Source: Smittia aterrima (lineage: Eukaryota > Arthropoda > Insecta > Diptera > Chironomidae). Taken from it: a stretch of 64,000 bases of DNA. How positions within the stretch are numbered: position 1 is the stretch's first letter; each line of letters opens with the position of its first letter. The stretch covers positions 14,105,537 to 14,169,536 of the forward strand of contig CP093829.1 in NCBI GenBank assembly GCA_033063855.1, in the 5' to 3' direction. This document shows positions 37,134-48,200 of this stretch, piece after piece. Under the pieces are notes generated by a model that saw only the letters and a list, made by a program, of their open reading frames with translations, had not been told where the DNA came from and ran no database searches. The position numbers and the translations under genes are program-made.

Positions 37134-38144
37134 TTACTGAGCTTGTACAGGGCTTGGCGGTGCCAATCGCGAAACTAAACGAATAGCAGTGTGCAAAACA
37201 TTACCGATGATTGCTGGTGCTTTTGGGTTGTTGGCGATCGCTTCTACAGCAAGTCGAAGCTCATGGAACATATTGCGGGTATGAGGATTACGACGAGATG
37301 AATAACGGAGAGTCAAAAAGTGATAATAAATAAACGGTGTCATAAGTCCAGCTTTTCCCCTGTGAAGATATTAGTAGATAAGTTAAAATATCTAAGCTAT
37401 TTTTATATTGAGCTTACATGAAAACTGAGACGATAGCGATCGGCATCAAGAAAATCTCAGAGAATGCTATCAATCTCAAGATGTTCCTTTGTTGGAACTC
37501 AACCAACGAAATTAACAAGCGGGCTCCCCACCAACTGTTCTGGCCCAACATCTGCGAAAAAGAAATAACATTCGTTTTGTTAAATGTACCGAAACGTTCC
37601 ATTAATCTGGCTTCATTTTAATTCCACACGCAAGCTTTCTAACACTTTACGTGTCGGTTTGAACTTTACTCACATCAAGAAGTTTCAGTGAGTAGCTGGC
37701 AGAATGAAGAACAGCGAAAAGCACCACTGGGAATAGAATCATAATGAAAGGCTGAACGTAGAGGAATATCAGCGAGAAGAACAAGTAGTGGCAACTGTCT
37801 TCAACAAGCAAAAGAGATAAGAACTCTTTTGTGAATTCGATCCTTGGCAGGCGTTGGTGAAGTCGAAGCGCTGAAGTCGCCGCATTTGCCAGTAGAACTT
37901 TGTAAAATGCACTTTGTGATGATCTAAAACCGTAAAAAGAAATGAATAAATAATTAGCTTACGAATCAATATTTCTAACTTACCCTCCGAAAATTGGAAG
38001 CAAATAGCCTATAGCAAATACGATTGACAACACTCTTGACAACCAAAGGGCTGTCTCGATCTTATTCTCGAGCATATGATTCTTAACAGCCTCAATTCCA
38101 CGAGGTTGATTATCGCTATCTGTTGTTGAGTTGCTGTCGCTCAT
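37134..38144 (-). CDS. Kr-h2: TMEM33 / Kruppel homolog 2 (Pom33 family ER membrane protein)
   Basis: Four exons are 37984-38144, 37674-37923, 37418-37551 and 37134-37359, giving 256 residues (human TMEM33 has 247). The N-terminus is polar; four hydrophobic stretches follow, including LSRVLSIVFAIGYLLPIF and an Ile/Phe/Val-rich pair around residues 105-135. A conserved middle RNILRLIAFSEIFLMP and a C-terminal amphipathic part with PFIYYHFLTLRYSSRRNP complete the family pattern. TMEM33/Pom33 proteins are ER and nuclear-envelope proteins that interact with reticulons and shape tubular ER. The name Kr-h2 is the Drosophila one and does not mean a zinc-finger protein. Confidence 0.9.
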
Positions 38145-38709
38145 GGTTGAAATTTTTTCTTTTATCTAAAGCAGATTAACGGGATCTTATCAGTTTTCTT
38201 TTAATGACTCACTACGCAAGCACATTTTGAATGTTTGATCACGAAAAAGATTGAGAAAGGCGATGATCAAAAGAAAAGGCCATCCAATAAGGCCTTGAGA
38301 CTACTAATCAAACACCAAAGACCACGAAATTAAATGATGGTGATGATCTTCTTTTTCATCAGGGGCAAAACAAGTTTCACTTTTTTTTTACAAAAAGGAA
38401 ATTTCGTCTTTATTCTTATCCCAATGTAATCAACCACCCCCCAATATTGGGAAAGCTGTTGCAGTGTAGTAATACTTACTTCGTTGAAAATTCAATGGAA
38501 AGTACCAATTAAAAATAATTTAAGCTGCCACCAAATACTACGACTCACGGTTCAAAATATATTAAAGAGGTTCAAAATCGAGGGGGAACTCTCAAAACAG
38601 TTTTCATGCGAAATAAAAACTAGGTACCTCTTCATGATAAATAAATGAGTTTTTATTGTGAAAGGAAATGCAAAATCATATTGCCAACATCTTTAGGGCA
38701 GCGGCTCAA
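38145..38709. other. Gap between Kr-h2 and prefoldin 1
   Basis: This 565-bp stretch between two minus-strand genes holds the prefoldin 1 3' UTR (AATAAA on the minus strand at 38650-38655) and the Kr-h2 promoter and leader. I see nothing else in it. Confidence 0.5.
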
Positions 38710-39133
38710 CTATTTTGTTTCCTTCTTCTTGGCGTCGACTAATTCACGCAGAGCGCTTTCTTGGTCGGACAGATTCTGTATCATAAGATTCTTTGACTTT
38801 GCACAGGAATCCACAACTTTCTCGACTTTCTCGTTCTTTACTCTTAGTTCATCTTTAATCTCCGGAACTGAAGACATCACAAACATTCGTCCTACAGCTG
38901 AGTAAACCTTTGCGCTTTCATTCAGATTGCCGACTTCCCGAGAAGTCAAATCATATCGCTGCTTTTGCTTCTTAAGTGTGTCAATCTGAACGTCGAGAAT
39001 GCGAATTTTCTTCGATGTTTCGACTTTGTTCACTTGCATTTCAGTGAAAGCCTTGAATCAAACGAATATCATTAGAACAATGTTAATTTGTGATAACCCT
39101 ACAAAGACTTACTTTTTTTAATTCCATATCCAT
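38710..39133 (-). CDS. Pfdn1: Prefoldin subunit 1 (beta-type)
   Basis: Two exons are 39113-39133 (MDMELKK only) and 38710-39051, giving 120 residues, the usual size. The protein is a beta-type prefoldin: two long coiled-coil helices, with a central hairpin around VYSAVGRMFVMSSVPEI, where VGRMF is the PFDN1 hallmark. It is one of six subunits of the cytosolic prefoldin that delivers unfolded actin and tubulin to CCT/TRiC. The intron after codon 7 is only 61 bp. The gene lies between Kr-h2 and Tim23, all on the minus strand. Confidence 0.92.
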
Positions 39134-39413
39134 GTTGAAAGACAATTTTGCTTCCGTCTAGGTAAAGATGATGCCTTTTAAAATATTTATCGATTGATTA
39201 AAGTTTGATTTGTTACAGGATTCACTCAATTACTGATTAAAAATCAAATTTATCGTTCAGATGTTGTGTTTATGAAAATGAAAAAGACCACACAGCTTCT
39301 GAAGGGGTTTTCAGTGGTTTAAATTAAACGTTTGATAATTTCATAAAAGAGAGAAAAGTTACACAAGTTTCTTTGAATCTTTTTATTCGTTCTACATATA
39401 ACTAAGCATACTT

Positions 39414-40070
39414 TTAAACGTATTGCTTGAACTGATTAATCTTTTTCGAACCAGCGACGTTGTACAGAACCCACAATGAGCTTAAAGCTAATCCAATGCC
39501 TCCTCCTAACGCGCACTTCCTTAAGCCGCTTGTAGATTTGTACATTAGACCAGTAGCTCCGCCTGCAACGATTGTGTTGATCTCATCATCTTCACCACGA
39601 GCCCAGGATAGCAAAACACCGAAAGCGGAATAAAGTACTGCGATGGTTCCAAGTGTGTTAGCTGTAGCTGATCCTTGTTTCATTACGTGATTCAGAAGTT
39701 GCGTTCGTCTTAATTTTCCAGTCTGTTGTGCAAGATTAGTAGCTTTAATTCCATTGTAAAATCCAGCAACTCCACCAATTCCAGCTCCAATAATGACCGA
39801 TGATCCAATTTGAGAGAAAGCAAGCTCAAACCTTCCTCTTTGTTTTGATGCTCCTTCGGGAAAGATGAACTCTGGTTGAGCTTGCTGGAAATATCTTGGA
39901 TCATAGTTGAGATAGGGAGATTGAAAAGCCGGAGCTCTGGAAGGAGCTAAAAATTCAAGAAAAATCAATAATCAGATGTGAACTTATGAAATTCAAAATT
40001 ACTTCATACCTTGAGTGTGTCCAAGGCTTTCGCCTATCGAAATAGGTTTGTTGAGATAGTCGTCGCTCAT
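39414..40070 (-). CDS. Tim23: Mitochondrial import inner membrane translocase subunit Tim23
   Basis: Two exons, 40010-40070 and 39414-39946, give 197 residues. The polar N-terminal half lies in the intermembrane space and binds presequences. The C-terminal half is the Tim17/22/23 membrane domain of four segments: GSSVIIGAGIGGVAGFYNG, NTLGTIAVLYSAFGVLLS, then a Gly-rich third segment and GGGIGLALSSLWVLYNV. Tim23 forms the core of the presequence translocase with Tim17. The AATAAA at 39382-39387 on the minus strand ends the transcript. The start codon is 166 bp from that of divergent rad50. Confidence 0.95.
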
Positions 40071-40236
40071 TTTAACAGGATGAAATCACGAAATATATGA
40101 AAAAACGACTTGTGCAATCAGTGTTCGTCTTAAGCAGGTTTCAATGTAAGTTCAATTTAGAAAGGTTGCGCGCAAATAATTGAAACGCGATTCTGTATTT
40201 TTTTTTTAATTAAATATTGCTGCGTGAAAAACTAAA
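40071..40236. promoter_or_regulatory. Bidirectional promoter of Tim23 and rad50
   Basis: Only 166 bp separate the two divergent start codons, so both 5' UTRs and core promoters must overlap or abut here. No TATA box is evident; a T-rich run lies at about 40199-40210. Confidence 0.65.
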
Positions 40237-43200
40237 ATGTCTACAATCAACAAAATGTCCATTCGGGGCATTCGCTCGTTTGGTTGTGAAAAGCAAGACG
40301 AGCAAGTAAGTTAATTGGGTTAAACCCAATTTTTTTATATTTTTAAATTCATTTGGAATTTCTTTGAATTTTAGAAAATCGTATTTTCATCGCCACTAAC
40401 GCTGATTGTTGGTCAGAATGGTTGTGGCAAGACCACTATCATTGAAAGTCTTAAGTATGCTTTAACCGGCGAAATGCCACCAGGATCTGATGGCAAAACA
40501 TTTGTCCATGATCCCAAAGTGTTCAAAACAACGTCTTCGCTTGGCCAAGTGAAACTTATGGTAGGAAAATTTGCATTGTAGGAACGTAATGTTTGCTGAT
40601 TAATTCATTTCGTTATTCAAGGTTACTGATACAATGGGAAGGTAATTTACGATTGGGAAGATCGATGGCTTACGGTCGACGACCGATGGTCTAAGGATGA
40701 GCTGAACGTTGGACGATGGCAATAAAAGAAAATTTACGACTTTTCTTTGTTGCGAACGCCCATTCAGCCCGAGAAACGGGCTTGAACTTTCTGCGATTCC
40801 TTTAATGATTGCGACCGCGCTGGTTCAAAGAACTCTTTCTTTCCAGATCGAAAACATGTGTCCGTTCAATAAAATGCGACGTTCAAAAAGGCGGCAAAAT
40901 GAAATTTGCAACCGTAGACTCTGTAATCATAACAGAGGATTCAAATGGAAAACGTGAAGAGGGTGGAAGACGCGTCAAGGATATAAACAATGAGATGGCA
41001 AAATCTATGGGTGTTTCTGAAGCAATCCTGAACAATGTAATATTCTGTCATCAGGAAGACTCCAACTGGCCGCTGGATGAAGGTGCAAAACTCAAAAAAA
41101 AGTTTGATGCGATTTTCGGAACTACGGAGTACAACAAAGCCATTGAGAAGATCATTAAACATCGCAAAACGTATCAGGATAAACTTAAAGATTGCGTTCT
41201 CCACAAGCGACATCTGGGCAAGTTTTTATGTTTTCCGATTTAATTAGTATGATTTTGTACCTTATTAGATGAAACTAATCGTACTCCTTTCGATTTTGCA
41301 GAAGAGACCAAGCGAGATGCTGATCGAAAGTTGCTGGAGCACGAGAAGCTTCAAACTAAACATGAGGCAATGGCAGCAAAAGTCGCTGAGTTGGAGGCTC
41401 AGCTAATTCCCGTCAACGAGGAAATTACAAAATTGTTAGCAAAATCCAAATCTATCGGAAAGCTTCAAGGAAACCAAGCTATATACGAATCTTCGTAAGT
41501 TAAAAATTTTAAAATTCATTTTACTAAACTAACTGATTTAAATTTTTGTAGAATCAAGAATTGCGAGACAAATTTCGAGAATACTAAGAAAAAAATAAAG
41601 ACTCTCCTTAAATGCAGTGTAACAGAAATTGAAGAACAACTAAAATCGTTTGCGGAAACTCAAAAATTGAACGAAGAAAAACTCATTTTACTAAGAAAAG
41701 AATGTAAAATATCTATGGACAATGAGAAGAAATATCGAGAGTCAATTGTCGAGGCTAAATCGAAAATGGATACGATTTGTGATAACATGGGTAAAAAGCA
41801 GGAAATCGAGCATGAGCGATTGGAAGCAATCAAGAAACTATCTTCTGATCTGAACATTCCAATGAACGATGACGTCGATACTCAGTCACTTACCGATAAT
41901 GATTTAATTTCTTCTCTGGCTCAAATTCGACAAGAAATCGTGAGCAAAGAAAAAGACGTCATGAATTTAGTTTCTCAAGGCGAAAAACATGATCGAGAAT
42001 TGCAGCGAGGAATCGACAAGCAGCGTGAGGAGAAAGCAACTTCAGAAACGAATTTGAAAACTCGTCGAGATCAACTTTCTAAACTGAATCAACGAAAAGA
42101 ACAAATGAAAACTGAAATTTCATCAATCGAATCCTCCATGCCAATGTTCAATAAGCTGATAGAGAAAATTGCGGCAACAGAAGGGGAACTGAAAGAGATC
42201 AAATCCAATGCTAATCTCGAAGATGTTGAAAAACAGAAAGCAGAAATTCAAATGGAAAAATCAGAATTTGAAGAAAAAATGACTGTGGTTGAAGAGGAGA
42301 TTGACAAGCTTGAATCTATTTTCGCTGTTACAAATGAGTTAGAAATGAAAGAAAAAGACCTAACTAAAGATCAGCAAGATTTCGATCGTTTGAGAAATAA
42401 GAACGCTTCAGCTTTAAAAGAATTGTTTCCTAGAGAATCATTAGATCGAAACTTCAAGAACAAAATTCAATCCTTATCAGAAAATCTTAAGAGCAATGTT
42501 CGTCAAATCAAAGAAAATCTTCATAAATCAGAAATGGAGAAGAATCGTTTGCAAACTAAGCGTCAACATTTGCAAGATCAGCAGAATATCAAAACTAGAG
42601 ACATTACCGAAACCAAGCAAAAAATCTATGAAATTTGCGATGGCGAAGATTATGAAGGCTCTTTGTTTTCTCAGAAGGAAAAAGTAGAAAAACTCAACAT
42701 GGATTTGGCGCATTTAAAATCTTCAGACGAAATGTTCAAACGCTACATTGTTGAAATCAAGCAGACTCCTGGTTGCCCGCTGTGTCATAAGAATCTCGAA
42801 TCAAATGAGAGCATCGTATTACAAGAAGAAATCGAAGAGAAAATTAATACACTTCCACAAAGAATCGCTTCAGCCGAGAGAAAATTAAAGAAAGAAAATG
42901 AAATCTTCGACAAATTGAACGGATTGAAGTCTGCTCATGAAAATTTAGGAAAACTGGAGAAGGAAGCTCAACAATATCATGATGATTTGCTTCACACAAA
43001 ACGCGAATACGAAAAATTGCAAGCATCAATTGCTGACGACGAATGTCTTTTAGCAGACCCGGAATCGAAACTCAATACGATCTCATCAACATTTTTCAGT
43101 GATATGTGTCGGCTGGATGAACTTGCTCGAACAATTCAGAATAAATCAACAGACGTGAAGAATCTGAGAGCAAAATTACCAGAAGAAATGCCATCAAAGT

Positions 43201-44648
43201 CTCTTACTGAAGCAAAATGCGAACGCAGTTCATTAAATTTAAATTTGAAATCGAAGAACGACTTGTTGAATCACCTTAACAAGAAGACAAACGAAACACA
43301 TGCTAAAATAAACTCGGTTCAAGATAAGTTGAATACATTTGTCAGCCAGAAAATGGCTCATCAAGAAAAGTTTCAAGGATTGGACAGAATGAAAACTCAA
43401 CTGAAAGAAATGGAAAACGAGAAGTTGGAATTACAAAAGAAAATCCAAGAAGAAGAGATGAAACTTTCACCTTTATCTGAAGAACTCAATAAGCTCATTC
43501 TAGAAAAACAAACTCATTCTGATGATCTCAAAAGAAAACGTCAAGAACGTCAAAAAATAGTTGACGAAGTAAAGAAGCAAGAAAGTGAGGTTGAGCGATA
43601 CAACAAAGCTATTAAGAGTTATGAAGCTATGCAGCTTGAAACAAAATTGACCGAAGTTAAAGAGAAAATCAGTGAAAGCGAGAAGCGTATCAAGCAAACT
43701 GAAGCAGACGTTAGAAAAAGCTCAAAAGAGATTGAGCTTCTTAACAAAGAAGTTACCAATCAAGAAACATATCAGAGAAACTTGCAAGACAACATGGAAT
43801 TACACAAAATTGAAATCGAAAAGCGAACAGCCGAGGAAAGCCTCGCCAAGTTATTGAAAGAAATGGGAGATTTGAATCCAGAAAAGATACAAAAGGATTA
43901 CAAATACTTTCACAATAAACGCGACACTATTACCGAGGAGCGACAAACAATTCGAGGAAGTCTAAAAGAATCAGAAGATCGTATTGAAGCATCAGCAAAG
44001 GAGCTGAATGAGTCTCGATATAAAAAAGCAAAAGAAAATTATATGAAAATATGTAACAACGAAGCTGCAACAAAAGCAATCATCAATGATCTTCACAAAT
44101 ATCGAGCAGTTCTAGAACGTTCTCTTTTGAAATATCACGGAGACAAGATGACAGAAATTAATCAAACCATTCGTGAGCTTTGGAATAATATTTACAAGGG
44201 CAACGATATCGATTACATCATGATTAAAACTGACGAAGAGGAGGCAACTACAGCTGTGAGTGATAAAAAGCGCTCCTACAACTATCGTGTCGTTCAAGCG
44301 AAAAACGGCGGAGCTGAAATTGACATGCGCGGTCGCTGTTCGGCTGGTCAAAAAGTATTAGCATCTCTTATCATTCGTATGGCTCTGGCAGATACATTCA
44401 GTGCAAATTGCGGAATTCTCGCTCTTGACGAGCCAACGACAAATCTTGATCAGACAAACATCAATGCTCTTTGCCAAGCTTTAAGTCGTATTGTCGAAGA
44501 ACGTGAGAAGACTGGAAATTTCATGTTGCTGGTCATTACACATGACATGGAGTTTGTTACCAACTTAGAGCGTGCTGAACATTATTTTAAGCTTTCTCGA
44601 GACCCCTTAGGAAGATCTCGCATCGAAAAGATTGAAAATTATCGCTAA
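40237..44648 (+). CDS. rad50: DNA repair ATPase Rad50
   Basis: Six exons are 40237-40305, 40375-40560, 40622-40641, 40847-41217, 41302-41494 and 41552-44648. They give 1,311 residues (human has 1,312). Walker A is GQNGCGKTT at 36-44. Long coiled-coil arms meet at the zinc hook CPLC (Cys688 and Cys691). The ABC signature SAGQK starts at 1210 and Walker B LALDE lies at about 1236-1240. Rad50 pairs with Mre11 and Nbs in the MRN complex, which tethers and resects DNA ends and protects telomeres. Exon 3 is a 20-nt microexon needed for the reading frame. The intron after exon 4 appears to begin with GC, not GT. Most of the protein sits in the last 3.1 kb exon. Poly(A) signal at 44688. Confidence 0.96.
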
Positions 44649-45201
44649 ACATTTCAAATTTAAACACAAATTTCCATTATTTTCTGAAATAAAATCGTTT
44701 CTCAAATTTAACAACTTTTTGTTTCAATTTTTATTTTCACTTTAATAATTTTCAGAATTTTTCTTTCATATCGAGAATGGTAAAGTTCGCTTTCTAAAAA
44801 TGGTTGTCGTTGCTGATGAAACCTCGCTTAGTTACTTAGTTAATGATACATTTATGATTCTTAAGCGAACAACAAAAACTTTTTTTCTTCATAAATTAAG
44901 TTAATGAGTATATTATCAAAGTTTTTTTTCAGAATCTGATGGTTCGTCCCAATTATTGAAATTTAACACATAAATTCAGTTTCTTTAACAAATTTTGGGT
45001 AAAGAATTGAAATTACGGCGATTTCAGGGATGAAACGTCTTCGTTCGTCGATTGATTGTTTTCCTTAAAGATCAATTTGACACAACATATTTTCGTAAGT
45101 TCTTTTCTCAAAAAATTAATGAATTGTGTACATGACCAGATTTTAAGTGTTAAAATTCATCCTACAAGATGATTTACATTTCGGTTGAGTCTTTTAATTA
45201 T
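44649..45201. other. Convergent 3' region of rad50 and uninflatable
   Basis: This 553-bp stretch holds the short rad50 3' UTR and the longer uninflatable 3' UTR. No coding or RNA element is recognised. Confidence 0.5.
44688..44693 (+). terminator. Poly(A) signal of rad50
   Basis: AATAAA lies 40 bp after the rad50 stop codon. Confidence 0.65.
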
Positions 45202-48200
45202 TTACTGTCCTTCGCTATCGCTGTCACTTTTCTCTGAAAGAAAAACAATAATTTTATTTGAACTGCATGCAATCTGCAAGTTAGTATTCATTACCTTTCT
45301 TTCCAGTGTAAGCATGTCGTTTGAGCCGATCATAGAGATCATCTTTATTTCCTGTACCGTACAGAGAGGCGTTTGACCTTGCAAGCGAATTGAGCTTGCC
45401 GTTACTATGTAGACCCTCTTTCATGTACCCTTCGTTGTAGAAGTTAGGCATCTCCCAACCATCTTCTTCATCGTCATAGTAATGAGCGTAGGTGCTATGA
45501 TGACTTGGAGCTATACTTTCAGCATAGGGAGTGTGAGCCCCATAATAGAAGTTGACTTGTGAACCAGTCTGATCAACAGCCGGCGAAAGCATTTTCTTTG
45601 GGTCCTTTCTTTTACTGGCACGTGCACAAATCATCCAAATAAGTAGGACAATGAAAATAACAAATATGACAGTGGCAGCAATACCACCGGCGATGTAAGC
45701 AAACTCTGATCGTTCGGCACACTTTGGACCTGTGAAAGACCCTTTGCAGCGACACGATGGGCTTCCCTTAATATCTTTCACGCATTGGCCTGAATTTTCA
45801 CAGAAACCATCACACATATCTGAGAAGATAAAAATTATTGATGAACACAAATGATTATTTCGATTGATGACAATATATCTTACCTAAACAGCTTGTACCA
45901 GTTCCATTAAAACCAGGTTTGCATTCACATTTAAAGTCCGAAGTTTCAGGAACGAGAATGCAATAAGCATTAGGATCGCAGTGTTGACTTCCCTCGGTGG
46001 CTGTTTCACAAGGATTTGTACATTCAGCCTTCGATGTAGCAGCAGTGTTCTTGGTGCTGTGGTTTGGTGGACAAGGGATGCAGGAAGTTTGTTGAGATTC
46101 TGGTTGATAAAAACCTTTTCTGCACTCAATACAAATGTTAATTGTCGCATTCAGATAAGTTCCCGATGTACAGACTGGTAGAGAACATTCTTCAACAGCG
46201 GCAGAACCAACCTTAGGTGTTGTTCTTCCAAGTGGACAAGCTTGACATGCTGGTTGAACACCTTGAGCACGATAAGTTCCTCTCGGACATGGTTCACATT
46301 TTCCGTCGACTCCAAGTTGCATTCCAGATGTACATTCGTCGCGACACTCGGTTCTAGATTTAGCTTCAGTCGATCTCGTTGTTTGACCCAATCCGCAAAT
46401 TTCGCATTTGAATGATCCCTCATTTGGTTGGAAGAAACCGTGTCCACATGATCGGCAAAGACCAGTTTCAGAGTCGAGATATTTACCAGATGGACAACGC
46501 TCTTTGCAATCGCCAGCTGAACGTGCACCTGGGCCGATTGTAACTCCAGTGCGTCCAGAAATATTTGGACATTTAGTGCATTGAGTTTGTCCAGTTTCCG
46601 ATTGATAAGTTCCACGTGGACATGACATGCAAGTCTTGTTAGCTACTTCGTAGAATGTTCCAACTGCGCATGGGACACAATCGGGAATCATCGAAACTTG
46701 ACCAACTGGACAAGCGTATTCTGACGTTAAGAAAAGTGAAGCTGGATCTGGAACAGTATTAGGAAGAATGTCTTCAACTGCAAATTGGTCTTCTTCAAGA
46801 ATCAACTTCTGCAGCAATTCCTTCACTGACGAACGTTCTCCAGTTGATGAGTGTAAGATCGGATCACTAAGGGAAATGAAAAGTTTCTTTAATTAATGTT
46901 TCAAAGAAGGCCTAGCGAAATATGATGATAAGCAATATTTTTACAGAGAAAAATTAGCGATAAAAGATAGTTTTAATAAGAAAAGTAAATCTGTTGAAAA
47001 ACTTCCACCGAAAGAAAAAGCGAAACGATTAAGATGCAGTGCTTTGCGAAAGAGAATAAGTGCTGTTGATTCGTTAGTACAGCTGATGTTTGTTAATCAA
47101 CAACGTACTTGACAGCTGGGAAGGAAATTTCTAGCGTGTATGTATCGCCGTTCTGTTGACGTCCATTTCGGGCTGCATTATCAGTAGCTTCACTGCTTGT
47201 TCTATAAAATTCATTTGGGATAATGAAAGGAGTTTTACAGTATTTATAAAAAGCTTAAGAGAGCTTTTCGTGCTTTATACGACGACATTAAACATTCAAC
47301 ATAAAACTGTGCAACAAACATTGAAGTAAGGTTGCGATGAAACTCTTTTAAAGACACTCAAACACGACATTTTTGAAATATTTAATATTATTTGAACTTA
47401 CCGTTCAACCGGAATCAATGCTTCCATATTATATACGCTTCGTTCAGCATCTCGAGAATTTTGACGCTTGATACGAGTGTTGCCACGATAATGATCGCAC
47501 TTGACATTGATGTTAATATCCTTGCACTCTCTCGAACCTTCAGCTGAGTAAGAGCAGAAGTTCCAGTCTCTGTTCAATGAGTTGACCGCATTCTTCACCC
47601 GTTGTCTCAAAACTCCTTGCCCAGCTTCGTTACACAAAACGTCAGATGGGAACAACATTTGAATTTTGAAGACTCGTTGAGCTGGTTTTGATGCTGCAAT
47701 ATAAATTACACTATTATTGTAAAAGACATGGAAATTGAAAGTTAACTGGACTTACGAGAACATGATGGATAAATCAACGGTTTTGTTGGATCGTTTGTTG
47801 GTCGCCAGAAACCTTCAGCGCCACATGTATAGAATTCGGGGACTTGCTCTGAGAATCGAAGTCCAGGTTGACAGGCAATTTCACAAACCTTGAATTGACC
47901 ACCCGCACCCCAGTCTTTGCAACTCTGTGAGCCACCAAGAGGATCTGATAATGGTGGGCAGAACTCAGAAAGTAACGAAACCTTGAAACTGCATGTGGCA
48001 GAGTTTCCAGCAGCATCCGATGCAACGTAGCTGATATCATATGATCCCCATAAAAGAGTTTGTCCTGAACGATGACCACTCTTTTCGATTATTTTCGTCA
48101 CACCAACGTTGTCACTGAAATGTGGTTCGTCCCAGTTCACGACGGCTGATCCATTTTTCGCAATGATCCACAAATCTCCAGGGCAGTATTCAACTCGAGG

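Noticed and set aside
40642..40846. Possible snoRNA in the 205-bp rad50 intron
   Set aside because: There is only a loose C-box-like string and no properly placed D box or terminal stem.
40709..40957. Open frame across the fourth rad50 intron border
   Set aside because: It crosses an intron and overlaps the real rad50 exon in another frame; the residues lack family resemblance.
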